In this document: in pieces, positions 44,698 to 57,415 of the stretch
How positions within the stretch are numbered: position 1 is the stretch's first letter
Layout of the letters: each line of letters begins with the position of its first letter
Origin: Siphonodentalium dalli
Taxonomy: Eukaryota; Mollusca; Scaphopoda; Gadilida; Siphonodentaliidae
Direction: 5' to 3'
NCBI GenBank assembly: GCA_032622095.1
Contig: CP136061.1
Coordinates: 39,745,797-39,809,796, forward strand
DNA: 64,000 nucleotides
Position numbers and translations under genes: made by a program
Notes under the pieces: model-generated
Told to the model about the DNA's origin: nothing
The model's input: only the letters and a program-made list of their open reading frames with translations
Database searches by the model: none

Positions 44698-46008
44698 GTT
44701 CGTGTGCGTATACAATATATATTACATACATGTAGTAAAGAATATATATAGGCAAGTGCACAAGTTACCGAACTTATCAGAGATCTTCTACACTGGCATT
44801 CAACTACTTACAAATATCATATATGGGTGCGGCAAGGCAAGTAATGTGATATTTGCTTCCACTGAATCGAAGAAGGATCGCGGACAAACCGAGAATACTT
44901 AGAAAGAAAGTGAACATTATGTAACGCAGTGTTAGGAGATGAATTCCACGTTATTTTTAAGTGTGAACAATTAAAGGTTTGAGAGTAAGATACATCAAAC
45001 CATACTATTTCAATAGACCAAACACTTTGAAGTTGAACCAATTATTCAATCAACATAGCGACCGCAAAACAAAAAACCTTTCGATATTAATTAAAAAGAT
45101 TTTGGAAATTTTCAGAAACTCCTGAGGCTTACGCACATGACTGTATGCGCGCTCACATTTGTAGATGCACGAGTAAATACATGTATATAAGTACATATAA
45201 ATTCGTTGATACACACCATATATCATAGATTAGTAACTATATTATCTGATTAGGATGAGTAAACAAGTATACATCTATTAAACGTGACACCGATGTATAC
45301 CATAGAATACCACCCCATCATTCACACCAGCTTAATGATTTCTCGTGTATACATACATATAAATATGTACATGTATTGATAATTCGTAGTTGTGTCTAAT
45401 TTCTCTGTAATGTCTTTTATGATGACCAGAGTTAAAATTGAATTGAATTGAACTGAAGAACGGTGTTCAAAGAGGAACCATCATGCAGCTGACTTGAGCA
45501 TGTTGATGTTAGTGTGACTGTGGTCCCGCTTTAGCGAGTAGCAGTAATGAACAACGGTATGTAGATGAGACGAATAATTGTATCAACACGGCACAGAAAC
45601 GATCACATGCATGGGTCATAATGGTCGTTGAATAATTTTGTCAACATGAAAAAACACATTTAATATGGAACTATATTTTTTCTTGAAAGTGTCTCTACAT
45701 CCTCTTTGATTGTGATATTAAGGAAATCAATATTAATTTTGTTTACCCATCCGTTTTGAGATCGTTTTTCCTTGCCAAAATGTGATTATGTGATAAAATG
45801 GATCTCAAATTCGTCACAATTTCTATGAAATTTATTAACCTGGTCCACTAAATTCGATTCGAGCCTCGCCAAATCTCGACTCTAATCGAATTTAGAGCAC
45901 TCGGTTGATAAATTTTGTATAGAATCGCGAGATCATTAGAGATCCTTTATTTAGTTCCTAGTTTGATCACGAAAAGTGACCAAAAAACTCACAGGAAAAG
46001 TATGAATA
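44698..46008. other. No gene seen
   Basis: AT-rich sequence; no supported frame. Confidence 0.5.
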
Positions 46009-46470
46009 TGTGACCCGCCATATCAAATCCAGTCGGAAGTCGGGATTGTTTTACCCTGTGCCATTGCATTCTATTATATATGCGAGTCGACCATATGTCG
46101 CCTCGCATATATAAGAGAATGCATTGGCCTAACAATTTTTTATCATTTTTTTTAAATAAATGTTTCTTACAATTTTTAGGACATAAAATAAAAAACATCC
46201 ATTACCCTGCAGGGAGCCCCACACATATATAGAAGCATATAGAACAGTGTCGTCTGCTCATGTTTGTCTGGGGCTCTGTATGGGTGAAATTATAAAATTG
46301 TTAAAGAATACAAGAAACAATTATTAAAATTGTAAAAATTGTTAGGCCAATGCATTCTCTTGTATGTGCGAGGCGACCTATGGTCGACTCGCATATATAA
46401 GAGAATGCATTGGCACAGGGTAAAAAAAATCCCGACTTACGACTGGATTTAATTGATATGGCGGGTCACA
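46009..46470 (+). mobile_element. Complete TGTGACCCGCC hairpin MITE, 462 bp, TA flanks
   Basis: Ends TGTGACCCGCCATATCAAAT and GATATGGCGGGTCACA, with TA at 46007-46008 and 46471-46472. Hairpins at 46061-46127 and 46347-46413. The spacer holds an extra block with GAGCCCC...GGGGCTC inverse words. Hairpins and AT spacer match the TTAA family, but the termini are unrelated. Confidence 0.88.
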
Positions 46471-47214
46471 TATGTGTTCTTGAATAGTACGTCAGAGTAC
46501 GTGGCGACGTGAACATAGATCTCCGCCCACTCCTTCCAGAAATGGCGACATAAAGTTTCAAGATATAAATTCGAGTCTCAACCAAAATATGTTAGAAGAT
46601 TATTGCACTTTGTAAATAATTACATTTAATAGAACTGAAACGAATAGCTGGTGACTATAATTTCTCTAAATTGTTGTAAATCAGTCCGCAATAAGTTGCA
46701 AGGTAAAGCAAGTAAGCAAATGGAAGTAAAACAAATAGAATTTCCCCAATTTGGAGTGGGACATTTGCGACCCAAATTGGATGGTCGTGTTTGGAAAGTG
46801 TGGGTGGTCATCTACCCCGTTCGAGACCCCTAACAGCGTTCTGTCTTTAATCGCTTTCAATCTACTTTGGCGAAGTCCCACTGTAGCGAATGCCATTCCT
46901 TTGCCGAATTAAATATCCAACTAAACATGGCTGGTGATTAATCATAATGTTGTTTATAGTGACGGCGTAGGAGGCAATTTCCTGATTATTAACGCAGACA
47001 GTCCGATGAAAAATGGTGCTCCAAATGCATTAAGTATTATCCCCTCTTCAACAATGGATGCACACATTATTAATTAGAACAACCGGGGATTCCCTGTTAA
47101 ATCGGCGCCTTACCGTTCCTTAGTGAGTATTAGCACCTTTCACATTGCTAATATTGTTCAGAATTGAATGTAGTGGGTGTGTGATGATGATGATAATGAT
47201 TTATTGGCAAAAAC
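46471..47214. other. No gene seen
   Basis: Short overlapping frames on both strands near 46630-46900; none recognised. Confidence 0.45.
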
Positions 47215-47471
47215 ATCCCCATACAGAGCCCCAGACAAACACGAGCAGACGACACTCTTCTATGTGCTTCTATATATATGTGTGGGGCTCCCTGCAGGGT
47301 AATGGATGTTTTTTTATTTTATGTCCTAAAAATTGTAAGAAACATTTATTTAAAAAAATTGTTAGGCCAATGCATTCTCTTATATATGGGAGGCGACCTA
47401 TGGTCGACTCGCATATATAAGAGAATGCATTGGCACAGGGTAAAACAATCCCGACTTCCGACTGGATTTAA
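47215..47471 (+). mobile_element. Right-half fragment of the TGTGACCCGCC hairpin MITE
   Basis: Spacer block (CATACAGAGCCCCAGACAAA at 47220, in the opposite sense to the 46-kb copy), then the hairpin at 47367-47433 and GGTAAAACAATCCCGACTTCC. The terminus is lost after GACTGGATTTAAT. Confidence 0.8.
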
Positions 47472-47599
47472 TTTGCTAATAAAATGGATAACAGTATATA
47501 CAAAACGTGTGATAATAAAATATACAAGAACAAAATTTACGTAATATGCCAAGATGCACAAGGAGGCTCGGGATCATGCATCATATTAGTGGTTACCTA

Positions 47600-47900
47600 A
47601 CTGTTGTTTGCTCAGCACGAGCACTGAAGATGCGACGGATCAGGCTGTATACTGTGGAGTGGGACTGTCATTTGTCAATATAGTAATAAATTGCTCGTTG
47701 GCGTTAATGCGTCGAAAATTCCGATTATGGTTAATCATTGATTCGCTTCGTAGTTGTGAATATGCAGTGCATTCCATACGGAAATGTGTTTCATCTTCTA
47801 CGACATCATCACAGCAAAACACACACTTTCTATCGTCTAGTGTTGCTGTGTGTTATTGGGGGAACATTCATAGGTTGAAAAGAACCTTCGTGCGTGAGCA
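47600..47900 (-). pseudogene. LINE RT C-terminal fragment
   Basis: Minus strand reads CVFCCDDVVEDETHFRMEC then AYSQLR. This is the C..C...VEDE.HF...C..Y..LR motif found at the very end of many non-LTR RT ORFs. About 80 codons are recognisable. It ends in PTPQYTA and a short Ala/Val tail. It differs from the knuckle of the 20-kb family. Confidence 0.75.
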
Positions 47901-47972
47901 ACACATCCGAATAACATCGTCAGTGTCATCGGCACTCTCTCGCGTCCTTCCAGCCCATGAATACACCGATAC

Positions 47973-48116
47973 TATAGTGGGTAATTAGATAATATAGTGG
48001 GTAATTAGATACTATAGTGGGTAATTAGATACTATGGTTGGTAATTAGATAGAATGGTGGGTAATTAGATACTATAGTGGGTAATTAGATACTACAGTGG
48101 GTAATTCGATACTATA
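47973..48116. repeat. 20-bp tandem repeat, about 7 units
   Basis: ACTATAGTGGGTAATTAGAT repeated with one to two changes per unit. Confidence 0.93.
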
Positions 48117-49385
48117 TGGTGTTGCGTCTGTTGGAATTACACCATTCTATAGTGTTCGGTCGGTTAGACATACATCCTCATATAGTGTTCGGTCTGTTAG
48201 ACATACACCCTTATATAGTGTTGGGTCTGTTAGACATTACACCCGTAAAAAGTGTTGGGTTGGTTGGACATACACCATTATATAGTGTTGGGTCAATCAG
48301 ACATTACACCCGTATATAGTGTTGGGTCGGTTAGAAATTACATCCTTCTATCGTGTTGGGTCGGCTGGACATACACCCTTATATAGTGTTGGGTCAATCA
48401 GACATTACACCCGTATATAGTGTTGGTTCTGTTAGACATTACACCCTTCTATCGTGTTGGTCGGCTGGACATACACCCGTATATAGTGTTGGTCTGTTAG
48501 TCATACACCCTTATATAGTGTTGGGCGTTGGTCATACACCCTCATATAGTGTTGGGTCTGTTAGACATACACCTTTATATAGTGTTGGGTGTTAGACATA
48601 CACCCTTATATAGTGTTGGGTGTTAGTCATACACCCTTATATAGTGTTGGGTGTTAGACATACACCCTTATATAGTGTTGGGCGTTGGTCATACACCCTC
48701 ATATAGTGTTGGGTCTGTTAGTCATACACCCTTATATAGTGTTGGGTGTTAGTCATACACCCTTATATAGTGTTGGGTGTTAGACATACACCCTTATATA
48801 GTGTTGGTCTGTTAGTCATACACCCTTATATAGTGCTGGGTGTTAGTCATACACCCTTATATAGTGTTGGGTGTTAGTCATACACCCTTATATAGTGTTG
48901 GGTGTTAGACATACACCTTTATATAGTGCTGGATCTGTTAGACATGCACACTTATATGTTGGGTATGTTAGACATACACCCTTCTATATTGTGTTTGGTC
49001 GGTTAGACATACACCATTATATAATGTTGGGTCTGTTAGACATACACCCTTATATAGTGCTGGTCTGTTAGACATACACCCTTATATAATGTTGGGTCTG
49101 TTAGACATACACCCTTATATAGTGCTGGTCGGTTAGACATACACCCTTATATAATGTTGGGTCGGTTAGACATTACACCCTTATGTAGTGCTGGGTCTGT
49201 TAGACATACACCCTTATATAGTGCTGGGTCGGTTAGACATACACCCTTATATAATGTTGGGTCGGTTAGACATTACACCCTGAAATAGTGCTGGGTCGGT
49301 TTGACATACTACCTTTTATAGTGTGGGGTCTGTTAGGCATACACCCTACTACAGTGTTGAGTCGGTTAGACATACACCCTTCGAT
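48117..49385. repeat. About 28-34-bp minisatellite, about 40 units
   Basis: The unit is like GTTAGACATACACCCTTATA TAGTGTTGGGTCG. A short form lacking TCTG/TCGG alternates with the long form. It directly follows the 20-bp array. No CRISPR-like spacers; variation is within the unit. Confidence 0.93.
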
Positions 49386-49588
49386 ACGCCCATGAAACAT
49401 CTATGATCTTATCCTTACGATGTTACACGCTACCGTGGGGAATCTGTTTTAAAAGTTAGGTCCTTGCAGCCAACAATATCTGATATTTCTAGCCTGAGAT
49501 CTGATTTCCGTCTGCTGACACCACTAACATCTTTAAAATCACTTCTTCGGAAATAACGCTCTATAAAAATCACTCTTTAAAATGTTAA
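49386..49588. other. No gene seen
   Basis: Short unique sequence between the minisatellite and the MITE. Confidence 0.5.
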
Positions 49589-51290
49589 AGTGATGTGAAA
49601 CACTCCGGTAGAGTGATCAAATTGTAATTGAGAGTAATCTTGCTCAATGTAGATATTTGTTACGAATATTAATCCAAATTAACGATACACGCCGTCATTC
49701 TTATATATTATTAAGAACTTTGGCCAAATTAAACCATCGTTTTCTGATCGGTTCACAATTAATTACTAAAACGTAAAATCTAACAGACACAGGTAAAATA
49801 CACAATACTTTAAATAATTTTGATGAACTAGAAGTATTTTTATATATATCATTTATTAAAAATGTATTAATCTTTACGTGAAAGAGTGATTGGGGGGGTT
49901 TGAGAGTGAGTAGATGGGCGCGAAGCGCCCGGGATGGTCGAAAAGATCGAGTGATCTTCTCCTTCACCCCACGGTTTGTTGTTGTTGGAGATATAGCACA
50001 CAGAAAATAATCATGTCTGAACACGGCAAAAGCGGACATAATGAATTAATGGGGGGGGGGGGTAACCCGGGAATGTCCTTCTTAATGCCATTATTTTTTT
50101 GTTTTATATCAATATCAAAATCATTTATCCTTGCAAAAATATCTAAGTGATATCTGGAAACTAATAACTTAATATTGTTACGCCATTATCAAATTAAAAT
50201 ATGTCATAAAAGCATGCATATTATTTTGACTGTATCGGTATTGACGACAAATAGCCACAAAATATCTGTCGTGATTCACATTTGGCTGATTAAGCTATTG
50301 TCTTACACTTGGTGCTCATAAACCTCGACCGTCATAAATACAATGTCATCATAAACATGCATTGTGCAGGAGCCCTGTGAGTGACAGACAGACAATTTGG
50401 GGATTATGGGATTAAATGTAAAATAATGAGCTTTTGCTGTTTCGTGCAGAGTGACGTACTCTTTCTCCAGATTAAAACAGCCTGTTACGATCAAATTGCT
50501 TATTTACCGGCGTCAATGCACACTTTGATTGCATATCACTTTGTGATCGCTTGGTTGATAGAGTTTTAGATCGGGTTTCCCTTTGTACAGTCGGCGACAT
50601 ATTCATACTTTCGATGTTTTCGGACTAGATCGTTTACATCACATAATTGAACACCATTGGCAAATTTGGCAAGTGGCAGCGCGAACCCTGTCTGTATATT
50701 ATGTTAGATTTGGAAATAAAATATGTTTACACTAAATGTTAGAGCTTACATTTTGCTGTTACTTAACGAACAATATTTCATAAGTACGAAAATTATGAAA
50801 TACTTTCGTACGTCACCTAACTTCGTCTTCAATGTCGATCTATTGAGCGCTTTTATTAATTAGCTTTCTGACTCCATGCTTTCAGTCTCCATTTGGGGTA
50901 AAAAAAAGTTTAGCCAAAAGTTTAGCCAAATGAAATTTTTATTAGCCAAATTCGTAAAAGATTAGCCATTGGCTAATTTGGCTACCGACAGCGCGAACAC
51001 TGTATATTAATTAAATGCAATGACTCTCGATGACGAAATCAATTGTGTTAGATTATCGCCGATAGTTGCGTCCCGAATCGAGATGTAAATATTTACAATT
51101 GGGAGTGGTTCAGACGATGTTTTCTATGGAGTGCTATGGTCGATTTCTTTGTAATTTTCGGCGATGTTAGTAGAATGTTACATTCCCCAGGTTGGCATAG
51201 CGCATGAGTACTAACTTATCAGTTTCACGCACCGACCAAGTCCATGATATGTCTTTAACAACGTTAGTGGCGCCAGCAGACGGAGATCGA
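49589..51290. mobile_element. AGTGATGTGAAACACTCC MITE interrupted by about 1.3 kb
   Basis: TTAA then AGTGATGTGAAACACTCC at 49589. Homology to the 52922 copy runs to ATTCTTATATATTA at about 49709. It resumes at about 51000 with TATTAATTAAATGCAATGAC and continues to about 51260. The intervening 1.29 kb is therefore a later insertion. Confidence 0.8.
49710..50999. other. Insertion inside the MITE, carrying hAT-like termini
   Basis: The right edge reads GACAGCGCGAACACTG, an inverted form of the hAT-type MITE terminus at 27202. A second such terminus (GGCAGCGCGAACCCTG) lies at about 50674-50689. The left edge does not show a matching CAGGG end, so the insertion may be compound or deleted. A 9-G run is at about 50052. 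No gene recognised. Confidence 0.55.
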
Positions 51291-51363
51291 ATCTCAAGCT
51301 ACAAATATCAACTGCTATGGCCTAACATTTAATTCGACCAACAATGCTTTATTATCTGGTAAG

Positions 51364-52265
51364 CCCCTGTCACACTCAGGTCGGCGCTTGCATTGCGCTG
51401 CAAAAGTATCAAAGCGCACTCCTAAACGCACTAAGGTATCCAAGAACCGATTGGTGGCGCAGTGGACACTGACTACGACTGGAAAGGGTCTCAATGGTCG
51501 CCAATAGGCACCAGTGCGCCGCGCTTGTTTTGTGCATGCACAAAACAAGCGCAGAGGCTCTGCGTTCTGACCAAGGCGTAGTAAGCTTACTGTAGTTGCA
51601 GATGAATTCTTGCTGCGACCACGAGTAGCTTGTGTCCGTCCTTGCTACGTCAACGGGGCGCTCATGTCGTTCGCGTTGCGCTGTCGTAGCGACGGTACTG
51701 CGCCTGGTCAGAACGCCGAACCTCTGCTCTTGTAGCATGTACAAAACAAACGCGGCGCTCTGGCGCTCAGAGGCGATCACGGGGACCCTCTCCCGTCCTA
51801 GCCAGTGTCAACTGCGACGTTACTGCGTCACCAATCGGTTCTTGGATACCTTAGTGCTCTTTGCTCGGCGCTTTGATAATTTTACAGCGCAATGCAAGCC
51901 CCGGCCTGATCGCAGCGGAGTGTGACAGTGATTTAATCGGACAGCTAATCTATTGCGGATTGTTGGGTGTATTCCCCACAAACTAAAAACTGACTATGAC
52001 TGGAGAACGCAGGAGACGCTATTTATACTCTCCGCGCCCACACAGAGAGCGTTTTGCAAACGTATTGAGAACGTACTAGCATCACAATGACAGCGACTTG
52101 GACGCAATAAGAGCGTGAGACTTGACAAAGTAGGAACGCACTAGGAGCATACTTTGTTTTAAAAGTTTGACAATTTTGGACAGTTTTCGGCGCTCCTCCT
52201 GCGTGTTACTCATATTTTGGTACTTTTGCAGCGCAGTGCAAGCGCCGGCCTGAGTGTGACAGGGG
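51364..52265. mobile_element. CCCCTGTCACACT inverted-repeat element(s), 902 bp
   Basis: CCCCTGTCACACTCAGGTCG at 51364 is matched by CCTGAGTGTGACAGGGG ending at 52265. An internal inverse copy (AAGGTATCCAAGAACCGATT at 51432; AATCGGTTCTTGGATACCTT at 51834) ends at about 51928 with AGTGTGACAG. The structure looks like one 565-bp foldback MITE plus a second partial copy sharing the outer end. Short frames inside are on both strands and unsupported. Confidence 0.75.
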
Positions 52266-52521
52266 TTGTAGATAACAGGTTTACGCTGGTAGCGCATACC
52301 ATTGTAAGGATCGGGTGCTTGTGAATCGCCTGAAAATATGCCCAACACAATTGCTCTAGTATAGACGGCATCCTATTTGGCACAATTGGTCAAAATCTTT
52401 GAAGCCAACTTGCCGCTCACCAAGCAAATAAAATATTAAATTAGTTGTGATCAAGACATTTGTAACACACAAACACGCCCCAAAATCACCGAAAACACAC
52501 AAACACCACCAATCCAAAAAC

Positions 52522-52784
52522 ATTGGATGGTAAGACTAGAGCTTCTTGAAATTGTTGCGAAAACTATGAGCCAATGCCTTCTCTTATATATGCGAGCCTC
52601 CAATAGGGAGCCTCACATTTATAAGAGAATGCATTGGCCTAACAATATTTACCATAACCTTGTAAGTCAGTGCATTCTCTTATATGTGCGAGGCTCCCAA
52701 AAGTATACATGGGAGACTCGCAAATATAAGATAATGCACTGGCACATGGTCTTTAATGTTGCACCAGCGCCCGTCATGAAAGGG
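52522..52784. mobile_element. Diverged hairpin MITE (subfamily with GCACCAGCGC end)
   Basis: Hairpins at 52571-52637 and 52668-52742 with changed loops (CTCCAATAGGGAG; CTCCCAAAAGTATACATGGGAG). The right end GAAAGGG is followed by TTAA (52785-52788). Related to the 57416 and 59533 copies. Confidence 0.8.
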
Positions 52785-52921
52785 TTAAGATATCCCGCTG
52801 TTTGATAACGAAATCTTTTACGATCTTTATTATAGGTGATAATTTGACTTTCTTGGCGTCGAAACGTGTCAAAATGCTTGTTTCGACGTCGGTATATGGA
52901 ACACTATACCTCACGTGTTAA

Positions 52922-53276
52922 AGTGATGTGAAACACCCCGGTTGGGCGCTCAAATAGAAATGAAGCATAATATTGCTCAAGGTAGTTATTACGAATATTA
53001 ATCCAAATTTACAGCACACATTGTCATTCTTATATATTAATTAAATGCAATGACTCTTGATGGCGAAATATTTTGCGTTAGGTTAACGCTGATTGTTGCG
53101 TCCCGAATCGAGATGTAAATATTTACAATTAAGCGTAGTTCAGACGATTCTATGGAACGGTATGTCGATTTCTTTGAGATTTTCGACCATGTTAGTAGAA
53201 TGCTACATTCCCCAGGTTGGCATAGCACCTGAGTACTAACTTATCAATTTCACACACCGAACAAGTCCATGATATG
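52922..53276. mobile_element. AGTGATGTGAAACACTCC MITE, truncated
   Basis: TTAA then AGTGATGTGAAACACCCC. Matches the 6298 element for about 350 bp. It stops where the AGGCACGGGCGG MITE begins. Confidence 0.8.
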
Positions 53277-53283
53277 TTTTTAA

Positions 53284-53776
53284 AGGCACGTGAGGCCTTA
53301 GTTGTCGAAATATTCACATTTGTTCCAATCACCGTGAACAGAAAAACATTAAAACGCATACAGTTTCGTTCATATATACCATGACCATCGCGTAAATAGC
53401 ATGTTATCATAAAGATTTACTATATTTTACCTAAGCAAGAGCCTGATTGTGTCTCAGAAGACAGCACAATGCTGCTGGCTAATCACACACAAATGGCATA
53501 AACGCTCTTTATTCGTTCCATATCAGGAATTCACCAACAAAGAACGCTCTTTATGTTTACCATCATAATATAAACAAACACCAGACAAGTAACTTTGTAT
53601 GCATTTGTTTACATAACAATGGTCAAATATATGACAATAACATACTGTTTATGCGATATTTCTTATTTGTATACGGACAAAGTATGTCTACATTTTGTTG
53701 TTCTTTCTGTTTGTGACGGTTTTTGACGGGTGGAAATATTTTCACAGGATACCCACCGCCAAGGCCAACCGTACCT
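53284..53776 (-). mobile_element. TTAA-flanked MITE, family AGGCACGGGCGGCG, copy C
   Basis: TTAA at 53280-53283 and 53777-53780. Ends AGGCACGTGAGGC and CCAACCGTACCT. More diverged than copies A and B. Confidence 0.8.
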
Positions 53777-53890
53777 TTAAGTTCAGTACTGTCCATATAG
53801 ATAACGTACGTGGGGTGGTTTATGGTATCAAAACGGTCGTGACATGTTGGTTGGGAGAATACAGTTTAGGCATGCTATTAGGCTCATTAA

Positions 53891-54317
53891 CCCTTTACCC
53901 AACAAAACGGCAAAAAACGCACAAATAAAGCTTCAACAGCCTAAAATAACTTCGGTCTGTCTCAATAACACCATACAAATATGGATATCATTGGAACCGG
54001 TTCATTGACCACATTGTGATGGCTACAGTTATGCCCTGTGCCAATGCATTCTCTTATATATGCGAGTTGACCATAGGTCGCCTCGCATATATAAGAGAAT
54101 GCATTGGCCTAAACAAAATTCTTTTTTTAACACTTTTTACCATTTTTTCTTACATTCTTTAACAATTTTTATAATATTTTTCTACATTCTTTGACAATTT
54201 TATCATTTTTAATATGTGTTAAGCCAATGCATTCTCTTATATATGCGAGGCGACCTATGGTCGACTCGCATATATAAGAGAATGCATTGGCACAGGGCCG
54301 TTCTGTTGGGTAAAGGG
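53891..54317 (-). mobile_element. piggyBac-like hairpin MITE, 427 bp
   Basis: TTAA at 53887-53890 and 54318-54321. Hairpins at 54041-54107 and 54224-54290. The spacer is longer than in other copies because an ACATTCTTTAACAATTTT unit is duplicated. Confidence 0.9.
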
Positions 54318-54379
54318 TTAATCAATATCATTGTGATCGAATCAGACCAGGAATTGAAATACTTACTTTCGATTATGAA

Positions 54380-54725
54380 TGAATATCCTAAACTGTAGAA
54401 ATATGCCAGCAGAAACAGCGGCAGTATGGACGGAATCATCAGGATTCAGTTACTACACACAACGTCATCAACGAACGAATATCATCAGGAGGGTATTACT
54501 GCACATCGTCATCAACGACCGAAAGTTTACGAACATATGGTCCTCTCAGAACATCGAGGAGTGTATATCTACTGTTACTCAAATAAGCCCACAGAGGCCT
54601 CACAAATTCAAGGGGTGTCTAAAACAAATGTCCCGTCTACCGTTCACGTTGTGGGAATCCCACCGATATTGGGTGGAGAGTTCTATGATAATGTTTTAAA
54701 GACCAGGATCGTCCGCGGAGAGTAA
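54380..54725 (+). other. Unidentified coding-like stretch
   Basis: Two overlapping frames are open (54379-54699 and 54426-54725). The second has Tyr/His/Gln-rich, non-repetitive composition and lies outside all repeats. No domain is recognised and no splice sites are assured. It could be an exon of a host gene, for example a receptor tail, or chance. Confidence 0.3.
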
Positions 54726-55340
54726 CAAACATAGACTATCTTTATGAAGCCCAAACTGGGATCAGCGCCTGACAATCATTATCCAACGAGGAGCATATTC
54801 AGCACCGATGATCATTTTCTGTGACTTTCCCACGCGCTGTCCTCGACAGAACGAAGCCGCCCACGCCACGGTGTGCGTTCGATCAAACCGGTCCGGATAC
54901 GCCAGCATAAATGCGTGGTCACCTTCCGAGCAGTCCGTCTGTGGACTCAGAAATCACCCCTGCCATCCAATATCGGTCGAGGAAACGTTGAATGAACGAC
55001 ATATACGGCAGGCATTCATTCTAAACACTGCTCGCTGTCAAATAAAGCGAGGTCCGATACTAGATTGTTCTCATTCTGACGTCACCACATTAACGCTCGA
55101 ACATGGCATTGTGGTGACATGTCTTTGAGAGACCGTAGCACAACATCGTATAACGGTGGTGATCAAAGTGTCACGCAATTCCGGCGTCATTGTGACACAC
55201 TTTGTCAAAGGACACTGAGTTCATAGCCATATTTTACTAATACTAACACAATATAATCTCGGAAACCGAGCTGCCTTATCTCTGTGGCCATGATTGTTTC
55301 GCGTCTTATAAATTTTGCATTATTGTATTAAGGCATGCAG
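54726..55340. other. Unassigned; open frame 54808-55128
   Basis: 106-codon plus-strand frame with several Cys, no recognised domain. GC content is higher than in the surroundings. The palindrome-like GTGACATGTC/CACAATG words near 55090 are weak. Confidence 0.3.
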
Positions 55341-55802
55341 TCATGATGCAGGCAAGCCTGCAAATAGCGTGTCTGTCATTTGCAGAATGAGGTCACCAGA
55401 AGGTGAATTTAGTGACGCTATCCCGCATAGCGAGCTAGCACCACTAAATTCACCCTCTTGAGACCTCATTCTGCTTAGGCCTCATCTTATGGGAAGTATC
55501 TATAGTATCAAATTAACATTGTTTTTAGTTACATTTCCCTTCTAGGAAGTTTCTATATCCCCTAATTTGCAGAAGATAAAATCCATAATCGAGGCACCCA
55601 GTGGGTGAACATCACCAACTTCAACTGGGGAACTTCAATCTGATCCTAGGCCGACCATAGCAGTTGATGGCCTTAGCAGAATGAGGTCCCCAGACGGTGA
55701 ATTTAGTGATGCTAGCCCGCTATGCGGGATAGCGTCACTAAATTCACCCTCTGGGGACCTCATTCTGCAAATGACAGACACACTATTTGCAGTCATGATG
55801 CA
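55341..55802. mobile_element. MITE with two large subterminal hairpins
   Basis: Inverted ends CTGCAAATAGCGTGTCTGTC (55358) and GACAGACACACTATTTGCAG (ending 55792). Directly repeated TCATGATGCA at 55341-55350 and 55793-55802. Inside are two palindromes of about 90 bp, at 55385-55475 and 55677-55770, with arms AGAATGAGGTC...GTGAATTTAGTG. Seven extra bases separate the left direct repeat from the inverted end. Confidence 0.8.
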
Positions 55803-57415
55803 GCTAGATCGATTAACGTGCTTCTATTATACAGAAAGTTCTTGTTCGTCCGTCCAAAGTAGCATAACAAACAGGTTAAGAAAGATTCGCCTACGATTAG
55901 ATTGATCAGACTTTTCTTTGATTGTATACAGTACATGCGTGGTGCTTCTGGAACACGACAAACTGCTGGATGCCATGGGTTGGGATGCAGGATAGAATTA
56001 AAAACTGCGGCACAAAATTTGTAATTGCGTGGGAAGGCCGATATGTCGAAGACTATAGAACGAAGAGGGCTCATCTTGGTGTCTAACGAAAGCTCGATAT
56101 TCGCCCCAACCAAATATATTAACCGTGCCACTCACCAGTGTGTTTTATTACTCGGCCAGCCGCTATGACCTATACCCTAAAATGATCGAAATCAAGAATG
56201 CGGGATAGCTGTAGAATTATTTTTTAAAGCAAAAAAGCTATGCATATAAGCAAACTATGTATTAAACTGAAGCTATTGCACAACCGAAATGTATTCATTA
56301 CAGCGAAGCGGTTGTTATTGTACCGCTAGAACCCATTATAAACCACCTACGCGAAGCACACACAATGAAAAATTGTATCATGTATATGAGGAGCCTTAAA
56401 AGTGTAATTTTATTGCTTTTTCGCTGACCGTCACGTATTTTCTATTTCAGTTGTGATTAAAACACCAGAGCCGGAAGCCGGCGCTCGGCGATTATAAGCC
56501 AAGTTACAAAATCGATTAACTGGTTTAAACCCCTGAAACTGTTTGCAACACGCGAACTATCAATAACGAGTGTATAAGAACAGATTTATATTTCCCCGTG
56601 TTCCCCGTGCTTTTACAGACTTTTATAAGTTTTAATATTTACCCACTGCTAAGGTCTTGGATCCCTAAATCCTAACTTATCCTGTGAAAATATGTTCATA
56701 TTGGACCTAAATATTCATATATGTTCATATTGGACTTATTTGATTCTGAAATAAGCTCAAAGTGGACTTATGCCCGTTATTCTGTTTTATGGCGCGGACC
56801 ACAGTGAAAACACATTATAAAGTGAGTACATCTGGGAAGTCGATTTAGGTTCATATAGAGCGTAAAAAATAAGTAATGCAGATATGGGCTTTTCTTTTGT
56901 TTTTGAAAAGAGTTCAATATGAGGTTAATTTGATGAGAACAGGCTGTAGAAACATATTTACTTCATCACACACAACGGCGATAGGGACCAAGGCAACTTT
57001 GGTTCGAAGCTAACCAACAAACAATGATGACTAATCTCAACAGTATTGAATGTTTATCGGCGCATAATCACGCTTGCGTTTCTGTTTATCTGGCTTGATT
57101 TGTTTAATTGTATTAATTAATTAGTGTTGAAGATATTCTTGAGTAATATAGATATTCTGTTTCTCTAAAAAAATTTGGCAAATCTACGGGACAATCAGCA
57201 TCATGCATTTGAAATATTATTATTGTTATCGAATATATGTGGCTCTTACAGGTACAATGAGTAACTACTATGTTACGCAACTACCTAATGACTGTTAATT
57301 CACCTAAATGTAGAACTGCGATAAATAACAACCAAAACAAAATCATTCTGATTTTTTCTTGTTTTATATGCGGTCTACCTTAGATTATTAATTGCCGGGG
57401 ACCTAGATTGGTTAA
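55803..57415. other. No gene seen
   Basis: Long AT-rich stretch. The frames at 55681-55905 and 55793-56131 overlap the MITE and have no domain. Confidence 0.5.

Noticed and set aside
48117-49385. CRISPR-like repeats
   Set aside because: Direct minisatellite with no spacers; variation is within the unit.
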